A DNA stretch of 9,295 nt from JAQIBY01 sp046546095 (GTDB lineage Bacteria; Bacteroidota; Bacteroidia; Bacteroidales; ML635J-15), in NCBI GenBank assembly GCA_046546095.1, contig JBKGYK010000092.1, positions 1-9,295 on the forward strand. Reading direction: 5' to 3'. Of this stretch, positions 1 to 7,664 are shown in pieces. A model generated the notes under the pieces. The model was not told the DNA's origin. It ran no database searches and saw nothing but the letters and a program-made list of their open reading frames with translations. Position 1 is the first letter of the stretch, and each line of letters opens with the position of its first letter. A program made the translations under genes and the position numbers.

Positions 1-18
1 TTTTATGAAAATAAGCAC

Positions 19-57
19 AAAAAAAGAAAAACCCCAGACAGATAACTGCATGGGGCT
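19..57 (-). terminator. Intrinsic terminator of the DUF2807 lipoprotein gene
   Basis: Read on the minus strand, AGCCCCA and TGGGGTT form the outer stem (one G-U pair). An inner GCAG/CTGT stem closes a TTAT loop. The hairpin is followed by runs of T (A runs at 27-31 and 19-25 on the plus strand). It lies about 30 bp past the stop codon of the minus-strand gene ending at 84, so it fits a rho-independent terminator for that gene. Confidence 0.75.
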
Positions 58-83
58 TTCTACAGGTTATTAATAAACAGAGT

Positions 84-929
84 TTATTTATTGGATTTAA
101 TAAAGTCGCCTGAGCCATTGTTTTCAAGACGCACAACCGGATCACCATGAGAGATGACATTTCCGGAACCGTCCATTTTTACAGTAAGCATGTCGATAAC
201 ATTCACTTCAGCATCACCGGAACCATTATTAATTACTTCTGCATTTTCTGCAAGGAAAGAATGAGCATTGAAATTTCCTGAACTATTTAGGATCAATTCG
301 TAATAATCCGAAGATCCTGTAAAATTGCAGTTTCCGCTGCCGTTCATTTCCACTCTGGTATTTTTGGATTCCCCTGAAAATTTGATGTTTCCTGTGCCAC
401 TGGACTGAAAATACATTTCTTTTACTTTACCATCAGTTGAAATATTGCCGCTACCGTCGCTGTCAATAATAACCCTGCCGGCATCCCCCCAGTGACAGGT
501 GATGTTTCCCAGGCCATTGAGAATAATGCTAAGACGTTCAGTGCTTTCAAAAGCTGTTTTATTATGAATGTCACCGGTACTGTTGTTGGTGATGCTTCTT
601 ATTTCAGGCATTGTGATATGTAAAACAATATCTGAAGTCGGTCGGATGCTCATATCCTTCGGAATGGTAATATAAAGCCTGCTGTCCCTGACATTCACTT
701 TAACAAATTCCAAGAGGTTTTTTTGTGCTTCCAGGGTAACACTGTGATGATCACCATAGGAGTATTCCACATCAATATCACAATCCAGATGAATTGAATT
801 AAATCCGTCTATTGCAAGTTCTTTCTTTTGTGGGCTTCCTTCACCTTCGATTTGAATTTCACTTTCGGTGCAGCTTGCGAATACTGCAAATATACTGATT
901 ATTCCTAAAAAGATAACATTTGTCCTCAT
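84..929 (-). CDS. DUF2807 (head GIN domain) beta-solenoid lipoprotein
   Basis: A 281-residue predicted envelope lipoprotein. The N-terminus has a short hydrophobic signal segment ending in F-A-S-C, with Cys20 as the likely lipidated residue and acidic residues just after it. Residues ~38-110 (containing GFNSIHLDCDIDVEY) match the start of the DUF2807 family, called putative autotransporter adhesin/head GIN domain. From residue ~115 to the end there are nine turns marked by a [ST]-[GLT]-G-[ND] motif, with its G at 119, 141, 161, 180, 199, 218, 238, 256 and 274. This spacing of 18-22 residues is what a right-handed beta-helix would give. Family members are common in Bacteroidota and their role is not established; adhesion is a family label, not something shown here. 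The ATG at 929 is chosen because it directly precedes the signal peptide. The gene is transcribed divergently from the ATP-grasp gene and ends at a clear terminator, so it is probably monocistronic. Confidence 0.9.
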   Translation of the reverse strand: MRTNVIFLGIISIFAVFASCTESEIQIEGEGSPQKKELAIDGFNSIHLDCDIDVEYSYGDHHSVTLEAQKNLLEFVKVNVRDSRLYITIPKDMSIRPTSDIVLHITMPEIRSITNNSTGDIHNKTAFESTERLSIILNGLGNITCHWGDAGRVIIDSDGSGNISTDGKVKEMYFQSSGTGNIKFSGESKNTRVEMNGSGNCNFTGSSDYYELILNSSGNFNAHSFLAENAEVINNGSGDAEVNVIDMLTVKMDGSGNVISHGDPVVRLENNGSGDFIKSNK

Positions 930-930
930 G

Positions 931-940
931 TAGTATACTA
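931..940. repeat. 10-bp perfect palindrome next to a start codon
   Basis: TAGTATACTA is a perfect palindrome separated by one base from the ATG (927-929, minus strand) of the DUF2807 gene, inside its 5' leader. It could be a small operator or chance in AT-rich DNA. As an RNA hairpin it would be weak (3-bp stem). Confidence 0.35.
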
Positions 941-964
941 ATTTGTTTGGTTCTTAATTGGGCG

Positions 965-995
965 CAAAGATCATCTTATTTATTTAAATACCCAA
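965..995 (-). promoter_or_regulatory. Candidate Bacteroidetes-type promoter for the DUF2807 gene
   Basis: On the minus strand TTG (995-993) is followed after 20 bp by GATCTTTG (972-965). This matches the TAnnTTTG -7 consensus at all fixed positions but the first. It would start transcription roughly 30 nt before the start codon at 929. Confidence 0.5.
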
Positions 996-1044
996 GCCTT
1001 AAAAGTTAAATTTCTGTTAAAAAAAATAGGTATTTTCTGTGATA

Positions 1045-1071
1045 TTGGTTGAGTAAAAAAACGTATTTTTG
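1045..1071 (+). promoter_or_regulatory. Candidate Bacteroidetes-type promoter for the ATP-grasp gene
   Basis: TTG at 1045-1047 is followed after 16 bp by TATTTTTG at 1064-1071, a full match to TAnnTTTG; the spacer is slightly short. A start site near 1077 would lie after the possible TTG start codon at 1069, which favours a downstream start for the gene. Confidence 0.5.
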
Positions 1072-1140
1072 TCAAAAAGTAACATATTGTATTTTCAGCA
1101 GAGATATCATCGTGGAATAAGAAATAAATACCGCAAAGGT

Positions 1141-1989
1141 ATGCCGGTATTTGAGATGCTTACAAAGGATATAGGACATCTGTTTCTTTCCCTGAGACAT
1201 TGTATTGCCAATGGTTTCCGGAACAGGCGAATCTTTGTTTATCCTCATTATCCCAGCCGGGGATCTACAATTTATAAAATCGCAAAAATTCTGCATTACA
1301 ATATCAGCAACCGCAGACCGGAAAAAGCCGGTTTGTGTGTGTACTGGGAATACCTTACCCTTCGTAAAGAATATCATTTGCCTGAGCAGCTTTCGGCAGA
1401 TATGCCGGTGGTTAATCTGCAAAGCCGTGATATCAGCAAAAATCATGTGGATGAAATATTTTTTGATGTTTTTGCTTATGGAACATTCATTGATCCGCTG
1501 GAATATGAGGGATTTTGTGTACGCAAAAGTGATCAGAATGCTACGCACGATGGCCTGGTACTTCATTGCCCGATAAAATCACCGGAAGAAGGCTATATTT
1601 ATCAGCGACTGATTGATAACAGCATTGGCGAAGATGCAGTGGAAGATATCCGGGTTCCTGTTGTTAGAGGCTGCCTGGATTTTGTATATCTGAAACGAAG
1701 ATACAAATCAGAACGCTTTCTCAACACCACGTATAATACTGAAGTGAAAAACATCAATGATGTATTGAGTGGGGAGGAAGTAAGTAAGCTGAATGCATTT
1801 TGTCTGGAATCGGGTCTTGATTTTGGGGAGCTGGATGTCCTCAGGGATAATGAGGACGGGCGCATTTATGTTGTTGATGTGAACAATACTCCCCAGGGGC
1901 CTCCTGCAAACACTGCAAGGAAAGAAGCCAAATTAGCCCTGCAGAAAATTGCAAAAGCATTCGCAGAAAGGTTTATAAACCAGGAATAA
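1141..1989 (+). CDS. Stand-alone ATP-grasp-like protein, substrate unknown
   Basis: A soluble, probably cytoplasmic protein of 282 residues with no signal peptide. The C-terminal part carries the metal/ATP-binding end of an ATP-grasp fold: FGELDVLRD, then a glycine turn and VVDVNNTPQGPP. Asp232, Asp246 and Asn248 sit where Mg-ATP ligands are expected, giving the D-x-N-x-x-P signature. The N-terminal segment around YPHYPSRGSTIYKI resembles the first subdomain of orphan Bacteroidota ATP-grasp proteins. ATP-grasp enzymes usually join a carboxylate to an amine or thiol through an acyl-phosphate; the substrates cannot be read here. The start is uncertain. The frame is open from 1057 with TTG codons at 1069 and 1087. 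I chose the first ATG because a TAnnTTTG box at 1064-1071 overlaps the TTG at 1069. The stretch 1069-1140 would add 24 basic residues. The gene stands alone, with its 3' end 40 bp from a convergent gene. Confidence 0.75.
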   Translation: MPVFEMLTKDIGHLFLSLRHCIANGFRNRRIFVYPHYPSRGSTIYKIAKILHYNISNRRPEKAGLCVYWEYLTLRKEYHLPEQLSADMPVVNLQSRDISKNHVDEIFFDVFAYGTFIDPLEYEGFCVRKSDQNATHDGLVLHCPIKSPEEGYIYQRLIDNSIGEDAVEDIRVPVVRGCLDFVYLKRRYKSERFLNTTYNTEVKNINDVLSGEEVSKLNAFCLESGLDFGELDVLRDNEDGRIYVVDVNNTPQGPPANTARKEAKLALQKIAKAFAERFINQE

Positions 1990-2029
1990 AACTATCTCAA
2001 TCCAAAAAGATAAACAATAGCAGGTATTA

Positions 2030-4960
2030 TTACGGTTTTAAGGCAGCGAGCATGACTTCTGCGGGATGCAGTGCATCGGTACCTGTACCATCCTTGATCT
2101 GGCATCTGCATGATGTGCCACCTGCCACAATTAGCGTATCCTGTTCAGCTTCCCGGACTGCAGGAAACAGAACCATTTCGCCAATCTTCATAGACAGGTC
2201 ATAATGCTCTTTTTCATAGCCAAAACTGCCGGCCATGCCGCAGCATCCACTCGGTATCTCTTCTACCATATAGTTTTTGGGTAATGAAAGTACAGTCCGG
2301 GTGGCTTCAGTGCCGGCAACAGCTTTTTGCTGACAATGTCCATGGAATTTTATTTGGGCAGGGGCTTCGGTGAAATCTTCTTTTGTGATGCGGCCGGCTT
2401 TAATTTCTGCTGCCACAAACTCTTCAAACATCAGACAATTACCTGCCAGTTTTTTTGCATCATCTTTCAGTTCGGGATATGCAAGATCAGGATACTCATC
2501 CCGAAAACCCAGAATTGCAGATGGTTCTATGCCCACCAGGGGAGTTTCTTCACTTACCTGTTCTTTCAGTCGGAGAATGTTTTCATTGGCGATTTTTTTA
2601 CTGGTACGAAGCAATCCTTTACTCAGCCAGGTACGTGCTGATTCCCTCGTTTCCGGAATGATCACTTCATAACCCAGCCGGGTAAAAAACTGTATGGCCG
2701 CTATTCCGGCGTGTGCATCCAGGAAATTGGTAAATTCATCTTTAAACAGGTAAAGTTTGCCACGTTTTTTATCCGGGCTGATATGCTTCAGGTATTGTTT
2801 CACCCATTTGCCCATGTTTTGTTCAGACATGGGTGGAAAATGTCTTTCCGGAGCAAATCTGATGATGCGTTTTATGAGTGTGCCGGTAATATTGTTATTC
2901 AGAAAAAAGTTGGTCAGGCGTGGAAAGCCGGCACTGAGTTTATGTATACGTGGAAGATACGCCACTGCACGGCTTCTGAGAGGGATGCCGTGAGCATCAT
3001 AATAATGCTGCAGAAATTCCATTTTCATTTTGGCTACATCTACGCTGCTTGGGCATTCTGATTTGCATGCTTTGCAGACAAGGCAAAGGTCCAATACCTC
3101 ATAGAGCTTTTTATCATCAAAAGGATTTTCTTTTGCGTTTCCTGTCAGGATTTCACGCAACATGTTGGCCCGTCCTCTGGTGGCATCTTTCTCGTCTCCT
3201 GTGGCCATGAAAGAGGGACACATGGTGCCACCCATAATGCTTGTTTTTCTGCAATCACCACTGCCGTTGCATTTTTCAGCTGCCCGCAAAATTCCACCTG
3301 CTTCGGAGAAATCAAAAACAGTATCAATCTCACGGGTTTTTTGTCCGGGTTTATACCGGAGCGACTCATTCATGGGTGGTGTTTCGGTGATTTTGTTGGG
3401 GTTGAACAATCTGTCAGGATCAAAAACATCTTTTACCTGTTCAAGCATATGGTAGACTTGATCTCCAAGCATGAGAGGTATAAACTCACCACGTAGACGT
3501 CCGTCGCCATGTTCTCCACTCAGTGAGCCCCGGAATTTTTTAACAAGCTTTGCCGATTCAAGAGCGATGGTGTGGAACATTTCTACATCGGCCGGGTCTT
3601 TTAGATTCAACAGTGGCCTTAAATGCAGCTCACCGGTAGCGATGTGTGCATAATACACACACTGCAAATTGTATTTTTCGATCAGACGGCCAAAATCCTC
3701 CATATATTGCGGCAGTACCGAAGGATGTACGGCAGTGTCTTCAATGACCGGGGCAGGTTTTGTATCACCGGGCATGGTGTACAGAATTCCCAGACCGGCT
3801 TTTCTTAAATCCCATACTTTTTGAATATTGCTTCCGCTGACAATGGGAAAATGGTACCCATATCCGGACGAGCGCATTTCATCTTCCATCTGCCGGGCGA
3901 GTTTCTCAATTTCAGTCTTGTTGTTACGTGCGAACTCCACGATCAGAATGGCCGCAGGATTGCCTTTGATGAAATATCTGTTTTCTTCCTGCTGACGATT
4001 TCTCTTGCTTAGTTCCAGCACCTGATCATCCATCAGTTCCACACTGCCGGGATTGTATTTCAATGCAATGAGATTGGCTTTAAACGCATCTTCCAGGCTG
4101 TCAGTATGGACACATACAAGTGCTTTTTCTTTTGGAGGCAGGGGAGAGAGATTCAGAGTGACGGCTGTGATGAACACCAGTGTGCCTTCAGAACCGCATA
4201 TCAGGCTTGATAGATTGATGTCCTGCTGGGTATTGCCGAAAATTGCATTATTCAGCAAGATGTCCAGGGCATATCCGGTATTTCTTCTTTTTATTCGCGG
4301 GTCGGGATATTGTTTTCTTATTTCTTCCTGATTGGCAGCAGGAGAGAGGATGTCGTTCAGTTGACGATAGATTTCTCCTTCCCGTGTTTTGAGGCGACAT
4401 TTATCGTCCCAGGCTTCCTTGTTCAGATTTTTAAATACCACTTCGCTTCCGTCGCTGAGGATGGCTTCCACCTCCAGGGTATGTTCACGGGTGGAACCAT
4501 AAATGAGGGAGTGGGCACCGCAGGAGTTGTTACCCACCATGCCGGCAATATTGGCACGGTTGGATGTGGATGTTTCAGGGGCAAAAAACAATCCGTCCTT
4601 TGCAGTATACTTGTTAAGTTCATCCCTGACTACACCGGGTTCAACCGTAATCCGGGCTGCAGCGGGCTGATAATCCAGAATGCCTTTCATGTGCCTGGAG
4701 ATATCCACGACCAGTCCGTTTCCAACCACCTGACCGGCCAGAGATGTGCCGGCTGCACGTGGAATGACGGGTATTTTGTTTTCCCTTGCAAACCGGAGAG
4801 TGGTATGGATATCTTCTTTGTTTTTAGGCCATACTACGGCTGCAGGTAATTCACGATATGCCGATGCGTCGGTAGCATAGAGACGGCGATAGGTTTCGGA
4901 TACTGCAATGTCGCCCTGAATCCGCATTTTCAGATTATCAAATGGCAGGGATTTGTTCAT
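2030..4960 (-). CDS. FAD-linked oxidase / Fe-S / cysteine-rich fusion dehydrogenase (YdiJ-like, D-2-hydroxyacid)
   Basis: A 976-residue three-part flavoprotein, close to the length of E. coli YdiJ. Residues ~38-270 form the PCMH-type FAD domain (PRAAGTSLAGQ at 67-77, NNSCG at 144-148). Residues ~280-525 are the FAD-oxidase C-terminal domain (HIATGELHLRP, SGEHGDGRLRGEF). Residues ~560-650 hold the ferredoxin-like cysteines: C564, C570 and C581, then C626-x2-C629-x2-C632-x3-C636. Residues ~735-970 are a GlcF/CCG-type region with HGHCQQKA (873-880) and GCCGMAGSFG (905-914). The first CCG motif of the pair seems replaced by ESAR near 773-776. Related enzymes oxidise D-lactate, glycolate or D-2-hydroxyglutarate and pass electrons through Fe-S centres to quinone or another carrier. 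The exact substrate is inferred at best. There is no signal peptide, so it is cytoplasmic, perhaps membrane-associated. It lies 50 bp after the saccharopine dehydrogenase-like gene with no promoter match between, so the two are probably co-transcribed. Confidence 0.9.
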   Translation of the reverse strand: MNKSLPFDNLKMRIQGDIAVSETYRRLYATDASAYRELPAAVVWPKNKEDIHTTLRFARENKIPVIPRAAGTSLAGQVVGNGLVVDISRHMKGILDYQPAAARITVEPGVVRDELNKYTAKDGLFFAPETSTSNRANIAGMVGNNSCGAHSLIYGSTREHTLEVEAILSDGSEVVFKNLNKEAWDDKCRLKTREGEIYRQLNDILSPAANQEEIRKQYPDPRIKRRNTGYALDILLNNAIFGNTQQDINLSSLICGSEGTLVFITAVTLNLSPLPPKEKALVCVHTDSLEDAFKANLIALKYNPGSVELMDDQVLELSKRNRQQEENRYFIKGNPAAILIVEFARNNKTEIEKLARQMEDEMRSSGYGYHFPIVSGSNIQKVWDLRKAGLGILYTMPGDTKPAPVIEDTAVHPSVLPQYMEDFGRLIEKYNLQCVYYAHIATGELHLRPLLNLKDPADVEMFHTIALESAKLVKKFRGSLSGEHGDGRLRGEFIPLMLGDQVYHMLEQVKDVFDPDRLFNPNKITETPPMNESLRYKPGQKTREIDTVFDFSEAGGILRAAEKCNGSGDCRKTSIMGGTMCPSFMATGDEKDATRGRANMLREILTGNAKENPFDDKKLYEVLDLCLVCKACKSECPSSVDVAKMKMEFLQHYYDAHGIPLRSRAVAYLPRIHKLSAGFPRLTNFFLNNNITGTLIKRIIRFAPERHFPPMSEQNMGKWVKQYLKHISPDKKRGKLYLFKDEFTNFLDAHAGIAAIQFFTRLGYEVIIPETRESARTWLSKGLLRTSKKIANENILRLKEQVSEETPLVGIEPSAILGFRDEYPDLAYPELKDDAKKLAGNCLMFEEFVAAEIKAGRITKEDFTEAPAQIKFHGHCQQKAVAGTEATRTVLSLPKNYMVEEIPSGCCGMAGSFGYEKEHYDLSMKIGEMVLFPAVREAEQDTLIVAGGTSCRCQIKDGTGTDALHPAEVMLAALKP

Positions 4961-5010
4961 AAGTCATTTATGCCTCTGAATTGATAATTATTTTTGATAA
5001 AAAGCCTGTG

Positions 5011-6234
5011 TTACTCTTTTCCTTCCAGGAAATCCTGCAGGTATTTGTAATCATCTGTCAGTTCACCATCCTTACAGATACTTGCTCGCATGATCACATC
5101 ATTGTCAGGTTTATCAGTGTCAAACAAATAGGTAAATACCCTTTCAATAAGTGTGTTGCCAAAATCTTCAGATGCATCGCGAGGCAATTCTCCCGGCAGG
5201 TTATCCACAGCCATTACCGTAACATTGTCTTTTTCAAAAGCATCACTTTCCTCTTCTGTTTTCGGATTGTACCCGTAAAATGGATCGGCAATGGTTGATG
5301 CCCTGAGCGTGGAGGGGATGGGATCTTTGATATCACAGGATACGTCAGCTATCACTTTGATGGAAAAGTCATCCTCTCTGTAATCTTCCGCTTTGAGAAA
5401 TGCCGGGCTGTTTGGGTCCCAAAAATGACAAGGGATCCACATATCAGCAACTTTACTGTAGGGTTTGAATGTTGATTTATATTCCTGCGGATTTTCAAAG
5501 AAATGAGGGAAAGATTTCCACCCGCCGGTTTTAAGCTCTACATACTGATCAGCATCAATCTGACAAACCACCGGTTCGTCAAAGCTTTCATTGAGAAACT
5601 CTTCAGGGCTGACATGGTAGAGATTCAGTGGCTCCAGGGTTTCCAGGGCACCACCGGCAACACGTCCACCGCCGGTTATCAGAATTTTAAATCTTGGAGG
5701 CAGTATGGCACTTTCTGCTTCGTGCAGCATTTCCTGCATATCAAAGCAATCTTTTGCCCTGATCAGATCATAATCTCCGCTTCTTTTTCCCCATGCAATG
5801 AGGCCGTTATATGCACCTACAATACCTGCCCATCTGCCAAATGCAACAAGTCTGACACCATGGTCATCCGTAAGGCATTCATGGTCTATCATCTGGATGT
5901 TGTTATTTACCAGTGCCTGAAGTAATTCACGATTGTAGTCTTGCTTTTTATGGGTGTGAGAAAAGAAAAGGTATTTTTTTTCGGGGATAAGCGTGGGAAT
6001 ATCCACTTCTTTAACACCCATGAGAATGTCGCAATCGGACAAATCTTCCTGCATAATGATGCCAAGGCGTTCGTATTCCTCATCCTTATAGCAGCGCAAA
6101 TTGCTGGGTTGTACCACAATATCTACATGGGGAAACTGCTCTTTTACTCTCATAACCTGAACGGGGGTGAGCACGACCCTGCGGTCAGGTGGCGTTTTGG
6201 TCTCTTTGAGTACACCAACTTTTATTTTATTCAT
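5011..6234 (-). CDS. Saccharopine dehydrogenase (Lys1)-like NAD(P)-dependent oxidoreductase
   Basis: A 407-residue cytoplasmic enzyme of the alanine dehydrogenase/PNT superfamily, closest by motif to the lysine-forming saccharopine dehydrogenase branch (yeast Lys1, 373 aa). The N-terminal substrate domain shows KETKTPPDRRVVLTP (10-24), GVKE with Lys75, and FFSHTHKKQ with His93. Lys75 and His93 line up with catalytic Lys77 and His96 of yeast Lys1. VAFGRWAGIVGAYNG (130-144) matches the conserved AFG-x-x-AG block. The dinucleotide-binding loop is ITGGGRVAGG (186-195). The C-terminal part has VIADVSCDIKDPIP and VMAVDNLPGELPRDAS, the VD-x-LP-x-x-LPR-x-AS signature of this branch. Lys1 converts saccharopine to lysine plus 2-oxoglutarate reversibly. 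Alternatives are a lysine-2-oxoglutarate reductase or a related opine/amino-acid dehydrogenase. It is the first gene of a probable two-gene operon with the FAD/Fe-S dehydrogenase. The ATG at 6234 starts directly at the conserved first beta strand. Confidence 0.85.
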   Translation of the reverse strand: MNKIKVGVLKETKTPPDRRVVLTPVQVMRVKEQFPHVDIVVQPSNLRCYKDEEYERLGIIMQEDLSDCDILMGVKEVDIPTLIPEKKYLFFSHTHKKQDYNRELLQALVNNNIQMIDHECLTDDHGVRLVAFGRWAGIVGAYNGLIAWGKRSGDYDLIRAKDCFDMQEMLHEAESAILPPRFKILITGGGRVAGGALETLEPLNLYHVSPEEFLNESFDEPVVCQIDADQYVELKTGGWKSFPHFFENPQEYKSTFKPYSKVADMWIPCHFWDPNSPAFLKAEDYREDDFSIKVIADVSCDIKDPIPSTLRASTIADPFYGYNPKTEEESDAFEKDNVTVMAVDNLPGELPRDASEDFGNTLIERVFTYLFDTDKPDNDVIMRASICKDGELTDDYKYLQDFLEGKE

Positions 6235-6315
6235 AGACAGATGTTTTAAAATCTTTTAAAATTACAGTTAAATTTATGCTTTTCCAAAGGCCTGTGCTGT
6301 TTCCTTCTTTTGATG

Positions 6316-6349
6316 CAAAAGTATCTCATCTGAAATATCTGATTTACAG
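6316..6349 (-). promoter_or_regulatory. Candidate promoter of the oxidoreductase operon
   Basis: On the minus strand TACTTTTG (6323-6316) is a full match to the Bacteroidetes TAnnTTTG -7 element. The upstream element is weak: CTG instead of TTG at 6349-6347, 23 bp away. The start site would be near 6309, giving a leader of about 75 nt. Two TTTTAAAA palindromes (6244-6251 and 6254-6261) lie in that leader. No riboswitch fold was recognised. Confidence 0.4.
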
Positions 6350-6356
6350 TAGCCTG

Positions 6357-6388
6357 TTTGATTATTGTGTTATTTAAGATAAGATTTG
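6357..6388 (+). promoter_or_regulatory. Candidate promoter of the PPC-repeat lipoprotein gene
   Basis: TTTG at 6357-6360 is followed after 20 bp by AAGATTTG at 6381-6388, which differs from TAnnTTTG only in its first base. The start site would be near 6394, about 50 nt before the ATG at 6444. With the minus-strand candidate at 6316-6323 it makes a divergent promoter region. Confidence 0.5.
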
Positions 6389-6443
6389 GAGATAATGAAA
6401 AATAGTGTTATTTTACATGGATTAAACCAAAACCACGAGCATT

Positions 6444-7607
6444 ATGAAAAAAACACGCAACTTATTTTTTATACCCGGCTTGGTAATTGCAATGTTTTCC
6501 TGTGATTCCAAACCTGAGGAAGCGGCAAATGAATCGGTAGAGCCAAATGACAAGATTGAAGAGGCAAATGCCATAGAGACAGGAACTGAATTCAGCATGC
6601 AAATTCATCCCAAAGAAGATGTAGACTGGTACATGATGGAAGCTCCCGGTAAAGGCTATATCAAGGTAATGTCCAAATCTGAACCGGAAAATCTTAATGT
6701 ACAAGTGCGTTTTGCCGAATATGATGAGTGGGGTGAAAAAAAGGAAAAATTTCTTACTCCATTCCTGGAATTGCCGGCTGCGTATGCCGTTCATGAAGCT
6801 GATACCTTCTATGCAATGGTTGCTGACCGGTGGAATGAACATGCATCGGAGGATACGTTTAAGGTGAAGTTTGAGTTTCTGGAAGAGTTTGATGAATACG
6901 AACCCAATAATGAGCAGGAGTCTGCTTACGAAACCGAAACCGGTAAAACACATAAATCAGCCATATTTCCAAAAGGGGAGGTGGATTGGTTTAAGATGAC
7001 AACAGATACTGCTGGATACATCAGGGTGACTGCCAAAGATGTTCCTGAAAATCTCAATCTGGCTGTCAGTTTTGCAAGCTTTGATGAATTTGATGAAGAA
7101 AAATCCAGAACCATACAAGGGAAACAGGAATTGCCACAGAGTGTAGCCCTTCCTGAACCGGGTGAATACTATCTGGGTATATGTGATCGCTGGGATGAAA
7201 ACGCTTCGGAGCAGCTTTTTACCTGGAAGACCGAGTTTATCCCGGAAATGGATGAATATGAACCAAACAATGACTACAGCCAGGCCAAACTTGTTGATGT
7301 GAACGATACGATTCAGCTTGCAATTTTCCCGACACAGGATGAGGATATTTTTATAATCCATCCTGAACAAAGCGGTGTTTTGTCTGTCATGGCTTCAAAA
7401 CAAGAAAATCTTGAAGTGGCAGCCGGATTGTATTTTCTGGATGAAGCGGAAAATAAACTCAGGGAAATAAGAGGCACAGATGCCCTGCCCGTGAAATTTG
7501 ATATAGAGGAAGCTGATAAGGATTATTACATACAAATTCAGGACAGATGGAATGAGAATGCCGATTTGTCAGCCTTCGATCTCGTGCTTTCATTTGAGCC
7601 AAATTAA
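6444..7607 (+). CDS. Lipoprotein with three tandem PPC-like domains
   Basis: A 387-residue predicted lipoprotein. The signal peptide has a KKTR start and a hydrophobic core ending in M-F-S-C, with Cys20 lipidated. Asp and Glu follow soon after (DSKPEE), which in Bacteroidota often goes with outer-membrane or surface display. The rest is three copies of one ~120-residue module, starting with EPND (33), EPNN (153) and EPNN (273). Each has a [ED]D[VI][DF]W/F strand, a GYI.V strand, PENLN or QENLE, and a closing DRW[ND]E (128, 248, 367). The EPN-D/N opening, the G-DVDWF core and the size fit the PPC (bacterial pre-peptidase C-terminal) beta-sandwich domain. Usually PPC domains are appended to secreted proteases; here there is no enzyme domain. 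PPC modules are often linked to secretion or carbohydrate/protein binding, but no ligand can be assigned. The protein is strongly acidic. The gene is monocistronic, and no clear hairpin terminator was found after it. Confidence 0.85.
   Translation: MKKTRNLFFIPGLVIAMFSCDSKPEEAANESVEPNDKIEEANAIETGTEFSMQIHPKEDVDWYMMEAPGKGYIKVMSKSEPENLNVQVRFAEYDEWGEKKEKFLTPFLELPAAYAVHEADTFYAMVADRWNEHASEDTFKVKFEFLEEFDEYEPNNEQESAYETETGKTHKSAIFPKGEVDWFKMTTDTAGYIRVTAKDVPENLNLAVSFASFDEFDEEKSRTIQGKQELPQSVALPEPGEYYLGICDRWDENASEQLFTWKTEFIPEMDEYEPNNDYSQAKLVDVNDTIQLAIFPTQDEDIFIIHPEQSGVLSVMASKQENLEVAAGLYFLDEAENKLREIRGTDALPVKFDIEEADKDYYIQIQDRWNENADLSAFDLVLSFEPN
6540..7604 (+). repeat. Three in-frame 360-bp tandem repeats encoding PPC-like modules
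   Basis: The EPN codons fall at 6540, 6900 and 7260, exactly 360 bp apart. The DRW codons are at 6825, 7185 and 7542, so the third copy is one codon shorter at that point. The copies are clearly diverged at DNA level (for example GATGAATACGAACCC against GATGAATATGAACCA at the unit borders). This indicates old internal duplication, not a recent or phase-variable repeat. Confidence 0.8.
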
Positions 7608-7664
7608 TCAAAATGGTTGGTATTCAGCATTTAGAGATGTTGTTTCGCCTCGCCTGAAAATTTG

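Noticed and set aside
1990..2029. Bidirectional terminator between the convergent genes
   Set aside because: Only a weak 5-bp TATCT/AGATA stem is present (1993-2012), with no convincing T run on either strand.
4310..4849. Plus-strand open frame of 179 codons inside the FAD/Fe-S dehydrogenase gene
   Set aside because: It lies fully antisense to a strongly conserved coding region, has no recognisable motif or promoter, and its composition fits a shadow frame.
6235..6443. Lysine riboswitch or other regulatory RNA before the Lys1-like gene
   Set aside because: The predicted leader is only about 75 nt, AT-rich, and shows no conserved riboswitch core or strong hairpins.
6462..6953. Minus-strand open frame of 163 codons inside the PPC lipoprotein gene
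   Set aside because: It is antisense to the repeated PPC modules, and a second minus-strand frame (6957-7370) covers the next part of the repeat array. These are by-products of the codon pattern, not genes.
6540..7604. CRISPR-like or phase-variable repeat array
   Set aside because: The 360-bp units are diverged coding modules with no short identical repeats or spacers.
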